Of a stretch of 24,092 nt of DNA, positions 16,610 to 22,774 are shown one piece after another. Under the pieces are notes generated by a model. That model saw nothing but the letters and a program-made list of their open reading frames with translations. It made no database searches and was not told the origin of the DNA. Within the stretch, counting starts at the first letter, position 1; each line of letters opens with the position of its first letter. The DNA comes from a virus, in the IMG/VR virus record IMGVR_UViG_3300009537_001688, positions 1-24,092 of that record; one strand, written 5' to 3'. The position numbers and the translations under genes were made by a program.

Positions 16610-18634
16610 TTACTGTCCCCCTCCGTTGTTCATACCGCCCATCAGAGCGGCCATGTCGTCAGCCTCGCTGCGTACCGACATGAACTCGTCGGCCTCGCCC
16701 TGCGCTGCGTCCATGCCCACCTCGCCGCCACCTTGCTCCACCGCCGAGCGGGGCCGCTGCCCGTCCATGCCCGGTAGGGCCATTTGCTGGGGCCCGCCCA
16801 TTCCCGGCATTGGCATGCCGGGCACCGGGCCGCCCTGCATTGGCATCTTCGACACGAAGTCGTCGAAGTTCCGAAACCCGAACCCGTCGCTGTAGAGCTT
16901 CTTCAACAGCGGAACCGGGTCAACCTTGTAGCCCATCTGCATCAGGACGGGCTGAAGAGGCATGATGACTTGGATGAGCTGCATCACTTGGGCGGCCCGC
17001 TGCTGCTGGTTCACGGCCTGAGACGAGGCCAGCCAGCGGAAGGCGTACCTGCCAGCCAGCGCTTCCTTGGGCACCTTGATTTCGGTGCCCGCGATGGCAT
17101 TCATCGAGTCCTCGTCCCGGTACTGTTGGTTGAGGCTGTAGCACATCGGCATCAACTTCATGAAGACATCCTTCTCGATGTCCTTCACTTGGTCCATGAG
17201 CGGGTTCATGGCGTTCTTCTGGAGAATCTGGGAGCCGGTCGCCGTCTTGGCCGCCTTGCCGGCCCCCACCCCCTGGATGATGGGAGGGGCGCCGATGTCG
17301 TCCATCAGCATCCCGGCATACAGGTTCAAGAACTGGAACCCGTACTGAAGCTGTTCGATGGGGGGCAGGACCGGCTTGGCCATCGCGTTGATGTCGGTGC
17401 CCTGCCAGATGCCGCCCGGCTTGATGCTGGTCAGCGGCCCGGACAGGAGAGACGGGTTCACCAACCACATCGGGTTGAGGCTGTAGATTCCGTTGTCGTT
17501 GGTCTGGTTCGCGAAGTCGTTCAGGATGTGCTGAGTCCCCTTGACCCGGTGACCCTTCCCACGGGGGTAGAAGCTGCCCACCTCCCACTCGTCCCGAGCG
17601 CACAGGTACGGGGGCTTCTGGTGCCAGAACGGGTTCCGCACCACCTCCAACACCTCATGCCCGGCGACTGAAATCTTCACGGGCACTGGGAAGTCGCTGT
17701 CCTCATCGAGGGCGTAGGCCGGCTTGGGCAGCACCATCGAACCCCAGATTTCCGTGACCACGCGAACGCCGAGGGCCTTGGCGTCCCCGTCAGGACCCCC
17801 ACCCAGAGGGTGGGCCATGTCGGCCTGAGCCCACAACAGAGTCTGCTGGTTCGCCGTCATCTCAGGCGGGGCCACGGCGAACGCTTCATCAGCGGTCGGC
17901 CAGATGCCGCGCTTCTTCTTCTCGTCGAAGATGGACTTGGGGACGATGATGTCCTCGAACACGAGCTGGGCCTCTTCGAGGCTGTTGGCTGTGACGGGAA
18001 AGATGTGCCACCCGTACATGCTGTTGGTGCGAAACCGGCAGCCCTCCTTGTTGAGGCTGGTCTTGTACTCGGGCCGCATCATCGCGCGGGACAGGTCAAA
18101 CTTGCCCCGCTTGGTCTCGTCCTTCACGTACCAGAACTTGGCCACCGACACGCCGAGGTCCACGTACTGGCGAAGGAACGGCTTCATGTTCGACTGAAGC
18201 TCAGCGTTGTCCTCGAACTCGCACTGAAAGAGGGCCTTCACCCCCTTGGCCTCTTCGTCGGTGGTTTCGTCCGACGCCGGTGTCACGTCCATGTACTCGT
18301 CGGACGGGAACAACCCATGCGTGAGCTGGCTCACCAGGGTGGTCCGGGCCTTGGAGTACGCGGGTAGGTAGATTTGCGACCTCCCCATGTAGCGGCGGTT
18401 GTTGTCGTGCTGCTGGAGCGCCATGTTCCGCACGGCGTCCCACTCACTCTCCAGCCCAGTCCGCTGGGTCCGCGTCCAGTCCACCACGGGCAGCACACTC
18501 TGCTGGATGTACGCCAGCACGTCCGCGTCCTTGAACCAGTTCTTGCTCAGGTCCGGCTGAAGCGGTGCGAGGTAGGAGCTGCCGGCGGCAGCCTCAGCAA
18601 TGTTCGGGATGACGGAGGTGTCGGGAGTGTTCAT
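16610..18634 (-). CDS. Portal (head-tail connector) protein (674 aa)
   Basis: ATG 18634 follows the TerL stop by seven bases, with AAGGCGG upstream. The length, the place between TerL and scaffold, and sequence features fit podoviral portals that form the dodecameric DNA gate. Visible segments include an N-terminal WTRTQRTGLESEWDAVRNMAL, SQIYLPAYSKARTTLVSQLTHGLFPSDEY, a central KFWYVKDETKRGKF, YLCARDEWEVGSFYPRGKGH followed by NDFANQTNDNGIYSLNPMWL, and helical IQGVGAGKAAKTATGSQILQ. Residues 597-674 form a Met/Gly/Pro-rich, then acidic, probably flexible tail of the kind often seen at portal C-termini. Confidence 0.88.
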   Translation of the reverse strand: MNTPDTSVIPNIAEAAAGSSYLAPLQPDLSKNWFKDADVLAYIQQSVLPVVDWTRTQRTGLESEWDAVRNMALQQHDNNRRYMGRSQIYLPAYSKARTTLVSQLTHGLFPSDEYMDVTPASDETTDEEAKGVKALFQCEFEDNAELQSNMKPFLRQYVDLGVSVAKFWYVKDETKRGKFDLSRAMMRPEYKTSLNKEGCRFRTNSMYGWHIFPVTANSLEEAQLVFEDIIVPKSIFDEKKKRGIWPTADEAFAVAPPEMTANQQTLLWAQADMAHPLGGGPDGDAKALGVRVVTEIWGSMVLPKPAYALDEDSDFPVPVKISVAGHEVLEVVRNPFWHQKPPYLCARDEWEVGSFYPRGKGHRVKGTQHILNDFANQTNDNGIYSLNPMWLVNPSLLSGPLTSIKPGGIWQGTDINAMAKPVLPPIEQLQYGFQFLNLYAGMLMDDIGAPPIIQGVGAGKAAKTATGSQILQKNAMNPLMDQVKDIEKDVFMKLMPMCYSLNQQYRDEDSMNAIAGTEIKVPKEALAGRYAFRWLASSQAVNQQQRAAQVMQLIQVIMPLQPVLMQMGYKVDPVPLLKKLYSDGFGFRNFDDFVSKMPMQGGPVPGMPMPGMGGPQQMALPGMDGQRPRSAVEQGGGEVGMDAAQGEADEFMSVRSEADDMAALMGGMNNGGGQ

Positions 18635-18641
18635 GGCCGCC

Positions 18642-20126
18642 TTATACGTCTTGGTTCGGGTCGTACGCTACAGACTGGGGGAGGTTCGCGTTGCCGGCAC
18701 TGCCTGAGTCGGGGCCGAGCACGTTCCAGACGCCGTACCGGAAGGCGTCCGCGAAGTGGTCGTAGTAGCCGTCCTTCGCCGGGGTCACCCCATCGTCCTT
18801 CAGGTGGTAACCGCCGCTCAGACCACCAATGAAAATCTGGCAGTCCTTGGAAACTTGAACTGCGGGCTTCCCGCCGATGAGCATCTCCAGCATCTTCTTG
18901 ACTTGGTTGACTGACAGCTCGAAGGGAACGTGCTTGTAGTGCATGGTGATGCCCTCCTGATGCAGCATCCCCAACGCCTGTCCGGTGTCCTTCTTGTGAG
19001 AAACGGCAGGGTCACCATAGTCCCGGATGGGGGCGAACTGTCCTGCCTCTGGGAACCACTGGGCGGTCAGTGCCTTGACCCGTCTGGCGAAGGCCCGGAT
19101 CTCCTCGTGGCGGCCCAACAGCTCCTTCATGACAAACACGTCCCCCAAGTGGCCGACCATGGCCCAGAGGCACGCCGGGTAGTTGAAGCCAAAGTCCCAC
19201 CACCGGTAGAGGGTGGCCCCTCTCTCATATTTAATCGAGTCCACCACATGGAGCTTGCGACGGAAGAACCGGTAGACGGGTTCGCCGGGGAAGACCGAGC
19301 CCCACTGGCCCTCGATGAGCCGCTGCCGCATGTCCTCGGGCAGCGACTCGGCCATCTTGTCGTAGTAGCCGTCCGGCAGGTTCCGCAGGTTCTCTTTGGG
19401 GTTGGGCACGTACAGCCTCAACCAAGGGTCCTTGACGTGTTTGCCGGTGTGGTCCAGCCCGGTACACGCGGTGTAGAGCCAGTGGCTGGTGTCGGGCGGG
19501 TTGAAGGCCAGTGCGATGGAGTAGACCCCGCCCGGCGTCTCGGCCCTCCACTTCACCGGGGCACGCAGCCGAGTCTGGACTTCGAGTACGCGCTTCTCCT
19601 CAAACTCGTCAGCCTCGTCCCCAAAGGCGCTGTTGAACTCGTAGGAACCGAAGCCGTCCTTGCCGCCCATGAAGGTAATCTGTGACGGCTCCTCGATAAT
19701 GGTGCCGTCCGGGCCCTGCCGAGGAACAGCCTTAATCCACCACTTGGCTGGTGGTGACTTGTCACGGTCCAACAACGTACCGGGGGGCAAGCGGGCGATC
19801 ATCTCTTCGGCCCGCTTCATCGTGGTGTCCAACAGGTCGTTGTAGTCGTAGCGGAAGATGAGGTGCTTGCTCCCCGGCTGAAGCAGAGCACGGGCCATGA
19901 TTTTGGCCACACCGCTGGAAGTCTTCGCCACGCCAGCCGCGCCCATGTACGCACTGGCGTAGTCGGGCGACAGAATGAAGGATTCCTGGGTGGGGTTCAG
20001 GGAGCGGTCGGCTACCGCGCGACCACCATCAACCATCAGCTTTAGGAGTCCGGGGAGGTCCGTCTCCAACGGCTGCATTCGCACCCGCTTCGATTCGCGT
20101 AGCTGTTCCAGCCGTGACTTTCGCAC
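18642..20126 (-). CDS. terL: Terminase large subunit (packaging ATPase and nuclease)
   Basis: The start is GTG 20126, chosen for its strong ribosome site (GGGAGAAGG). The first in-frame ATG (20078) has none. This start makes a 98-base overlap with the upstream TerS gene. The ATPase half shows a divergent Walker A at residues 62-70 (GAAGVAKTS, with A in place of the last glycine), Walker B around 168-172 (FGDEA), and a coupling-type motif FNPPD at 208-212. The nuclease half has acidic residues in RNase H-like positions: D311 in YRWWDFGF, D369/D372 in RDYGDPA, and D456/D460 in DHFADAFRYG. It moves DNA into the procapsid through the portal and cuts the concatemer. Confidence 0.92.
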   Translation of the reverse strand: MRKSRLEQLRESKRVRMQPLETDLPGLLKLMVDGGRAVADRSLNPTQESFILSPDYASAYMGAAGVAKTSSGVAKIMARALLQPGSKHLIFRYDYNDLLDTTMKRAEEMIARLPPGTLLDRDKSPPAKWWIKAVPRQGPDGTIIEEPSQITFMGGKDGFGSYEFNSAFGDEADEFEEKRVLEVQTRLRAPVKWRAETPGGVYSIALAFNPPDTSHWLYTACTGLDHTGKHVKDPWLRLYVPNPKENLRNLPDGYYDKMAESLPEDMRQRLIEGQWGSVFPGEPVYRFFRRKLHVVDSIKYERGATLYRWWDFGFNYPACLWAMVGHLGDVFVMKELLGRHEEIRAFARRVKALTAQWFPEAGQFAPIRDYGDPAVSHKKDTGQALGMLHQEGITMHYKHVPFELSVNQVKKMLEMLIGGKPAVQVSKDCQIFIGGLSGGYHLKDDGVTPAKDGYYDHFADAFRYGVWNVLGPDSGSAGNANLPQSVAYDPNQDV

Positions 20127-20721
20127 TTGCCTTCTCCCACGGGAGCATGTTCCCGCCCCCCAGATTCAAGATGATGGTGGGGGTGACGCTTCCTCCACCG
20201 TCGCGACGCCTTCGACCTGTCATGTCCAGCACGTCCCGGGCGGCTTCCCGCCGCTGGCTGTCGTCCCCGTAGAGCAGGTCGTACTCGATTTGAGCCATGG
20301 CGCTGGGCAACAGCTCCACGGCTTTCTTGTCGGCCCACTCCTCCGCGTCCGCTCCTTCGAGCCCTTGGGGCATTTTGAGCAGGGCCATCCGAACGGCCCG
20401 CTCAGCGAGACGCTTGCCGACCCGCTCAGCGGTCTTGGCTTGGTGCTCCTTGTCGAGGGCGATGATGTCCAGCTCGTTCTGACCACCGGGAGCCTTCCGC
20501 AACTCTTCAACCGCCCGCATGGTCATGCCGTCGATGTTCTTGGACATCACCCGCTTGGCCTTGGAGGACGACCGGCCCTGCTTGGCGGCAGCCTTGCTCA
20601 GAGCCGTCACCTTCGGCAGCAGCGACTGTGGGGCGGAAGTCCCGCCGCAGTAGATGGGGGTGCATCCCTCACGGGGTAGAGCGTGGCCCTTGGGGCACTC
20701 CGTGAAGCTGAGCTTGGTCAT
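20029..20721 (-). CDS. Probable terminase small subunit with N-terminal Cys/His cluster (230 aa)
   Basis: ATG 20721 overlaps the stop of the HTH gene (ATGA) and has GGAAGGA upstream, so I prefer it to the GTG at 20736. Residues 9-25 contain C9-x3-H13-x6-C20-x4-C25 (ECPKGHALPREGCTPIYC), a likely small zinc site. The middle is helical. The segment LLPSAMAQIEYDLLYGDDSQRREAARDVLDMTGR resembles the helical repeat region seen in several phage small terminase proteins, where an A-A-x-x-[VL]-L-D-x-x-G motif follows a short helix. Position directly before TerL supports a DNA-recognition role in packaging. The family match is by pattern, so the function is moderately confident only. Confidence 0.62.
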   Translation of the reverse strand: MTKLSFTECPKGHALPREGCTPIYCGGTSAPQSLLPKVTALSKAAAKQGRSSSKAKRVMSKNIDGMTMRAVEELRKAPGGQNELDIIALDKEHQAKTAERVGKRLAERAVRMALLKMPQGLEGADAEEWADKKAVELLPSAMAQIEYDLLYGDDSQRREAARDVLDMTGRRRRDGGGSVTPTIILNLGGGNMLPWEKASAKVTAGTATRIEAGANAAVGDGPPRTPKADG

Positions 20722-21020
20722 ACCGGGTCCTTCCACGCAGCTTGACCCAGTTCAGTGGCCAGCCACGAGGAAGCCGGGACCTTGCCCCCGGTGGTGCGCT
20801 CCAGCTTGAACGCCCAGATGAGGGTGGGGAGTGCCTGCCCGTTGCGCCAGTACTCCACCCGCTTGCGCTCCAGCCCAAGGGTGGCGGCGAACGCCTTGTT
20901 GCTCCAGCCCGCCTCAGTCATCCAGATGTCTAGGGGCGTCTCGCAGCGAGGGCGGGCACCAACGCGCAGCCCGGCTCCCCATGTGGTGCGTTTCTTCCCC
21001 ATGGGGTGGAGAACTTTCAC
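20718..21020 (-). CDS. XRE/Cro-type helix-turn-helix protein (up to 100 aa)
   Basis: Residues about 29-80 fit an XRE-type DNA-binding fold: TPLDIWMTEAGWSNKAFAATLG, then LERKRVEYWRNGQALPTL and an ERTTGGKVPASSW tail. The alanine-rich second helix and the W-R-N-G-x-x-x-P turn are characteristic. It is the first gene of the leftward late operon and overlaps the TerS gene by four bases. The outer start is GTG 21020 and an ATG lies at 21002; neither has a clear ribosome site. TTGACA at 21040-21035 (minus strand) would place a transcript start near 21005, making the ATG nearly leaderless. It could be the regulator of the divergent promoter, or a DNA-binding packaging factor. Which start is used is undecided. 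Confidence 0.72.
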   Translation of the reverse strand: MKVLHPMGKKRTTWGAGLRVGARPRCETPLDIWMTEAGWSNKAFAATLGLERKRVEYWRNGQALPTLIWAFKLERTTGGKVPASSWLATELGQAAWKDPV

Positions 21021-21091
21021 CTGTTTGGCTACACTGTCAAGTTACCGAGAGTCGTACGGCTTCAACTCACTACCGCAGCACCAACTAACTC
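21021..21091. promoter_or_regulatory. Divergent control region between late and rightward genes
   Basis: This 71-bp gap separates the leftward HTH/packaging operon from the rightward 96-aa gene, so both promoters should lie here or nearby. On the minus strand TTGACA (21040-21035) is a perfect -35 hexamer, but the -10 at 16-17 bp spacing (GAAAGT or AAAGTT) is poor. On the plus strand TACACT (21030-21035) is a possible -10 overlapping the same site, with only a weak -35 (TGGAGA). The two candidate sites share bases, so one bound protein could switch direction. Assignments are tentative. Confidence 0.4.
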
Positions 21092-21382
21092 ATGGAAAAA
21101 CTCAAAACGGCTGAGACGGCCAAGCACGAGCACCACACCGTGGACGACGCCAGCACCATCGACTGGCACCGCATGACGTTCCCCCTTGGCGTCCGCACGA
21201 ACTTGACCGAGCTGGACCCCCCGTACCTAGCCCTCGGGCCTGACGAACTGGAGATTCTGCACAAGCTGCTGACCAAGGTGCTGCCGGGCTGCGACCACGC
21301 AGCAGCGGACGAGTACCTCACTCTCTTGACGCTCGCCACCTGGGCCAAGCGAGCCCGCGAGTGGGCGCTGAGGTCCAAGTAG
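21092..21382 (+). CDS. Small protein of unknown function, first rightward gene (96 aa)
   Basis: ATG 21092 is the first start after the divergent region. Its ribosome site is weak (only ACTAACTC before it). The product has a polar, His-containing N-terminus and then an ordered-looking helical part (PPYLALGPDELEILHKLLTKVLPGCDHAAADEYLTLLTLATWAKRAREWALRSK split across residues 43-96). This amphipathic helix-rich pattern argues that it is real rather than a shadow of the minus-strand frame over the same bases. No family is recognised. As the first gene diverging from the HTH gene it could be an early or regulatory protein, but the sequence does not show which. Confidence 0.6.
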   Translation: MEKLKTAETAKHEHHTVDDASTIDWHRMTFPLGVRTNLTELDPPYLALGPDELEILHKLLTKVLPGCDHAAADEYLTLLTLATWAKRAREWALRSK

Positions 21383-21404
21383 CGGTTCTGGCCTTCTAAG
21401 CAAT

Positions 21405-21445
21405 GAGGGGCGACCGGAGCCGCGCAGCGGCGGAGGTCGCCCCTC
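21405..21445. repeat. Nested perfect hairpin, 11-bp outer and 5-bp inner stem
   Basis: GAGGGGCGACC (21405-21415) pairs with GGTCGCCCCTC (21435-21445). Inside, GCCGC (21419-21423) pairs with GCGGC (21427-21431) around a GCA loop. The two internal three-base gaps are both GGA, giving a symmetric internal loop. No T-tract follows on either strand, so a standard terminator is unlikely; it lies 23 bases after the stop of the 96-aa gene. Confidence 0.75.
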
Positions 21446-21480
21446 CGACGCATCAGTGAAAACCGACGCACCAGTGAAAC
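21445..21480 (+). repeat. 18-bp tandem direct repeat, two copies
   Basis: CCGACGCATCAGTGAAAA (21445-21462) is followed directly by CCGACGCACCAGTGAAAC (21463-21480), identical at 16 of 18 positions. It starts at the last base of the nested hairpin. The unit is not self-complementary, so it would suit direct binding of a protein in tandem. Confidence 0.75.
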
Positions 21481-21530
21481 CGCTCCCCCGGTTCTGAAAC
21501 CACGGCACTTCGACCAACGAAACAGCTCCG

Positions 21531-21556
21531 TCATCCAAGTGGAGATAATTGGATGA
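21531..21556. repeat. 8-bp inverted repeat with 10-bp spacer containing GATAAT
   Basis: TCATCCAA (21531-21538) and TTGGATGA (21549-21556) are perfect inverted arms, with GTGGAGATAA between. GATAAT at 21544-21549 resembles a -10 hexamer (five of six), but I find no good -35 at 16-18 bp. It could be an operator over a weak promoter. Confidence 0.55.
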
Positions 21557-21630
21557 GGGGGGTGTTAGTGGGAATAGGAGTCCTACGTTCATACGTGCGT
21601 GCGGGGGGTGGGGTCGGTAGGGTACGCGCG

Positions 21631-21655
21631 TACTACGTACTACGTACTACGTACT
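21631..21655. repeat. TACTACG tandem repeat, about 3.6 copies
   Basis: Three exact 7-bp copies (21631-21637, 21638-21644, 21645-21651) are followed by TACT. Each junction forms the self-complementary hexamer TACGTA. It directly precedes the 17-bp iteron array by one base. Confidence 0.85.
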
Positions 21656-21656
21656 G

Positions 21657-21725
21657 ACATTGTTGATGTAGATACATTGTTGATGTAGATACATTGTTGA
21701 TGTAGGTAACATTGTTGACGTAGAT
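21657..21725 (+). repeat. Four 17-bp AT-rich iterons
   Basis: The unit ACATTGTTGATGTAGAT occurs exactly at 21657-21673 and 21674-21690. It recurs with small changes at 21691-21707 (last two bases GT) and 21709-21725 (one T-to-C change), with one extra base before the last copy. A partial fifth copy (GTATTGTT) follows at 21726. In the overlap between units, TACAT and ATGTA form inverted 5-bp arms around TGTTG. The block is far more AT-rich than its surroundings. Iterons of this kind bind replication initiators or repressors. Confidence 0.85.
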
Positions 21726-21760
21726 GTATTGTTACCTGCGGCGCCCAAGCGCCTCCGAGT

Positions 21761-21775
21761 GTCCGAAAATCGGAC
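21761..21775. repeat. Short perfect hairpin GTCCGA/TCGGAC
   Basis: Six base pairs around an AAA loop. CTCC at 21753-21756 and GGAG at 21776-21779 could extend it with a bulge. No T-tract follows, so it does not look like a terminator. Confidence 0.55.
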
Positions 21776-21843
21776 GGAGCCCCGATGCGCCAGCCGAATC
21801 GGGCAAACCAGCGTCAACCAACTTTGCACGCCCCCAGCGGCGC

Positions 21844-21860
21844 TGCAAAGCGGCTTTGCA
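21844..21860. promoter_or_regulatory. Perfect 17-nt palindrome, probable operator
   Basis: TGCAAAGCGGCTTTGCA is perfectly self-complementary around one central G. A matching half-site CTTTGCACG lies at 21822-21830 and is repeated at the right arm of the palindrome (CTTTGCACG, 21854-21862). It lies 67 bases before the start of the 129-aa gene, a suitable place for dimeric repressor binding. The protein is unknown; the HTH protein encoded at 20718-21020 is one candidate. Confidence 0.55.
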
Positions 21861-21927
21861 CGGCACGTCGGCTGCACAGTGGCCGACCACCCAGCAATCA
21901 CGCTGGCCACTACGACGGAGCGACCCC

Positions 21928-22317
21928 ATGAAGACCTTGACCCTCACCATCAAGATTGCCGAAGGCGACGAACGCGGTAACAAGTTCAGCGAGTCCAGCG
22001 AAGAGAAGTACGCTGGTTTCACCTTCGTCAACGGGACCGGCAAGTACATCACCGCTACCGACGAAGACGGCAACACTTGGCTGGTGAAGACCCTCTTCAA
22101 CCCCCCCAAGAAGGAAGAGAAGAAGGACAAGGTGGCCAAGGCCAAGGCGGAGAGCGAAGACCGCACCCTCATGCAGACCATGCTCGACGAAATGCGCGCC
22201 ATCCGCGCCGAAAATAAGCAGCTCCGGGAAAGCCTCCCGCTCAAGTCGGGGCGCAAGGACTTGGCCCAGCCCGCCGTTCAGGCCGTCACCAAGGGTAACG
22301 GCGTCGTCCACGGCTAG
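21928..22317 (+). CDS. Small protein of unknown function with C-terminal coiled coil (129 aa)
   Basis: I chose ATG 21928 because GGAG lies eight bases upstream. The frame is open back to 21724, but that part crosses repeats and reads as non-protein. Residues 1-58 look like a small beta domain (MKTLTLTIKIAEGDE, KYAGFTFVNGTGKYITATDEDGNTWLVKTLF). Residues 60-78 are a Lys/Glu-rich linker. Residues 80-102 (LMQTMLDEMRAIRAENKQLR) form a short coiled coil that may give oligomers. It is the first gene after the repeat-rich region and is followed by a strong terminator, so it may be one short, highly expressed transcript. Family not recognised. Confidence 0.75.
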   Translation: MKTLTLTIKIAEGDERGNKFSESSEEKYAGFTFVNGTGKYITATDEDGNTWLVKTLFNPPKKEEKKDKVAKAKAESEDRTLMQTMLDEMRAIRAENKQLRESLPLKSGRKDLAQPAVQAVTKGNGVVHG

Positions 22318-22340
22318 GATTCGCTCCAATCCCGCTGGGA

Positions 22341-22378
22341 AAACCCCCAGTGACCACTCGGTCACTGGGGGTTTTTTT
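22341..22378 (+). terminator. Strong intrinsic terminator after the 129-aa gene
   Basis: Positions 22341-22355 and 22360-22374 pair perfectly over 15 bp around the loop ACTC, and the run TTTTTTT lies at 22372-22378. It starts 24 bases after the stop codon. The other strand ends in a TTTT run as well, so it may act in both directions. This is the clearest terminator in the window. Confidence 0.92.
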
Positions 22379-22415
22379 GTTTCTGCAACCACAACCCCAA
22401 CCCCGGAGTTTGCCC

Positions 22416-22601
22416 ATGAAGCTCAAGGTCTTCACTGTTCAGCCCTTCACGCACGTTCCCACGTCGGTGGTCGGTCACATCGAGGGCCTCAAGGCCAAGA
22501 TGTACGCCTACCAAGAGCTGGAGGCCATCGTGCGTTCCATGGCTCGCGTGGAGCGCGGGAACCATCTGGAGTTCGTTCCCGTGGAAGTCTCTGTCAAGTA
22601 G
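22416..22601 (+). CDS. Small protein of unknown function (61 aa)
   Basis: ATG 22416 has GGAG eight bases upstream. The open frame extends to 22350, but that part is inside the terminator stem. The product (MKLKVFTVQPFTHVPT start, then GLKAKMYAYQELEAIVRSMARVE helix and LEFVPVEVSV strand) looks like a compact alpha/beta protein. It is separated from the preceding gene only by the terminator and about 37 bases with no visible promoter, so expression depends on read-through or an unrecognised promoter. No family recognised. Confidence 0.65.
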   Translation: MKLKVFTVQPFTHVPTSVVGHIEGLKAKMYAYQELEAIVRSMARVERGNHLEFVPVEVSVK

Positions 22602-22774
22602 AGGCCCACAGAAGTAGCCATTCGTAAGGGTGTGGTCCTCGCACCCGGAGCCCCCAGATAAGGGTTCAGCTCCTTCCAAGTAGAGGAACGCTCTGGAGCG
22701 ACAGGCGTCACGCTCAATGGCCGTAAAGCTCGGCCACCACAACCCTACGAAGTCCACCACTCACAGGAGTCCTG
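22602..22774 (+). ncRNA. Structured untranslated stretch before the 103-aa gene, possible regulatory leader or small RNA
   Basis: Several short stems fit one after another on the plus strand: GGGTGT/GCACCC (22628-22633 with 22641-22646, 7-nt loop), GGAGC/GCTCC (22647-22651 with 22669-22673, enclosing CCC/GGG), CGCT/AGCG (22689-22692 with 22697-22700) and TGGCCG/CGGCCA (22718-22723 with 22731-22736, 7-nt loop). No tRNA fits: the loops lack the T-arm consensus and no acceptor stem closes. It holds no convincing gene and precedes a good ribosome site (AGGAG). The RNA role is inference. Confidence 0.35.

Larger units (their letters stand above)
21383..21927. other. Repeat-rich gene-free region, candidate origin or master control region
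   Basis: No reading frame here looks like a protein with a ribosome site; the minus-strand frames that cross it are made of repeat-derived or low-quality sequence. The 545 bases contain, in order, a GGTTCTGG motif (21384-21391), a nested hairpin, an 18-bp tandem repeat, a GGTTCTGA variant (21490-21497), an 8-bp inverted repeat, TACTACG tandem copies, four 17-bp AT-rich iterons, further inverted repeats including 21781-21786/21798-21803 and 21878-21884/21905-21911, and a perfect 17-nt palindrome. An AT-rich iteron block inside a high-GC genome is typical of theta-type replication origins or operator arrays. Confidence 0.6.

Noticed and set aside
20722-20736. GTG 20736 as the start of the TerS gene
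   Set aside because: ATG 20721 has GGAAGGA upstream and an ATGA overlap with the preceding gene, which fits better.
21085-21534. Minus-strand 149-codon frame over the 96-aa gene and the hairpin
   Set aside because: It runs through the nested hairpin and direct repeats, has no ribosome site, and the opposite 96-aa frame looks more like a protein.
21531-21556. A sigma70 promoter using GATAAT
   Set aside because: No matching -35 at 16-18 bp and no extended -10; kept only as an inverted repeat.
21601-21730. Repeat block as a CRISPR array
   Set aside because: The units are adjacent with no spacers, and no cas gene is present.
21724-21927. N-terminal extension of the 129-aa gene
   Set aside because: The segment crosses inverted repeats and the palindrome and reads as non-protein; ATG 21928 has a ribosome site.
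22602-22690. A tRNA-like pattern in the gap after the 61-aa gene
   Set aside because: The stem with TTCAGCT loop lacks the normal T-loop bases, no 7-bp acceptor stem closes and the possible anticodon loop lacks T33.
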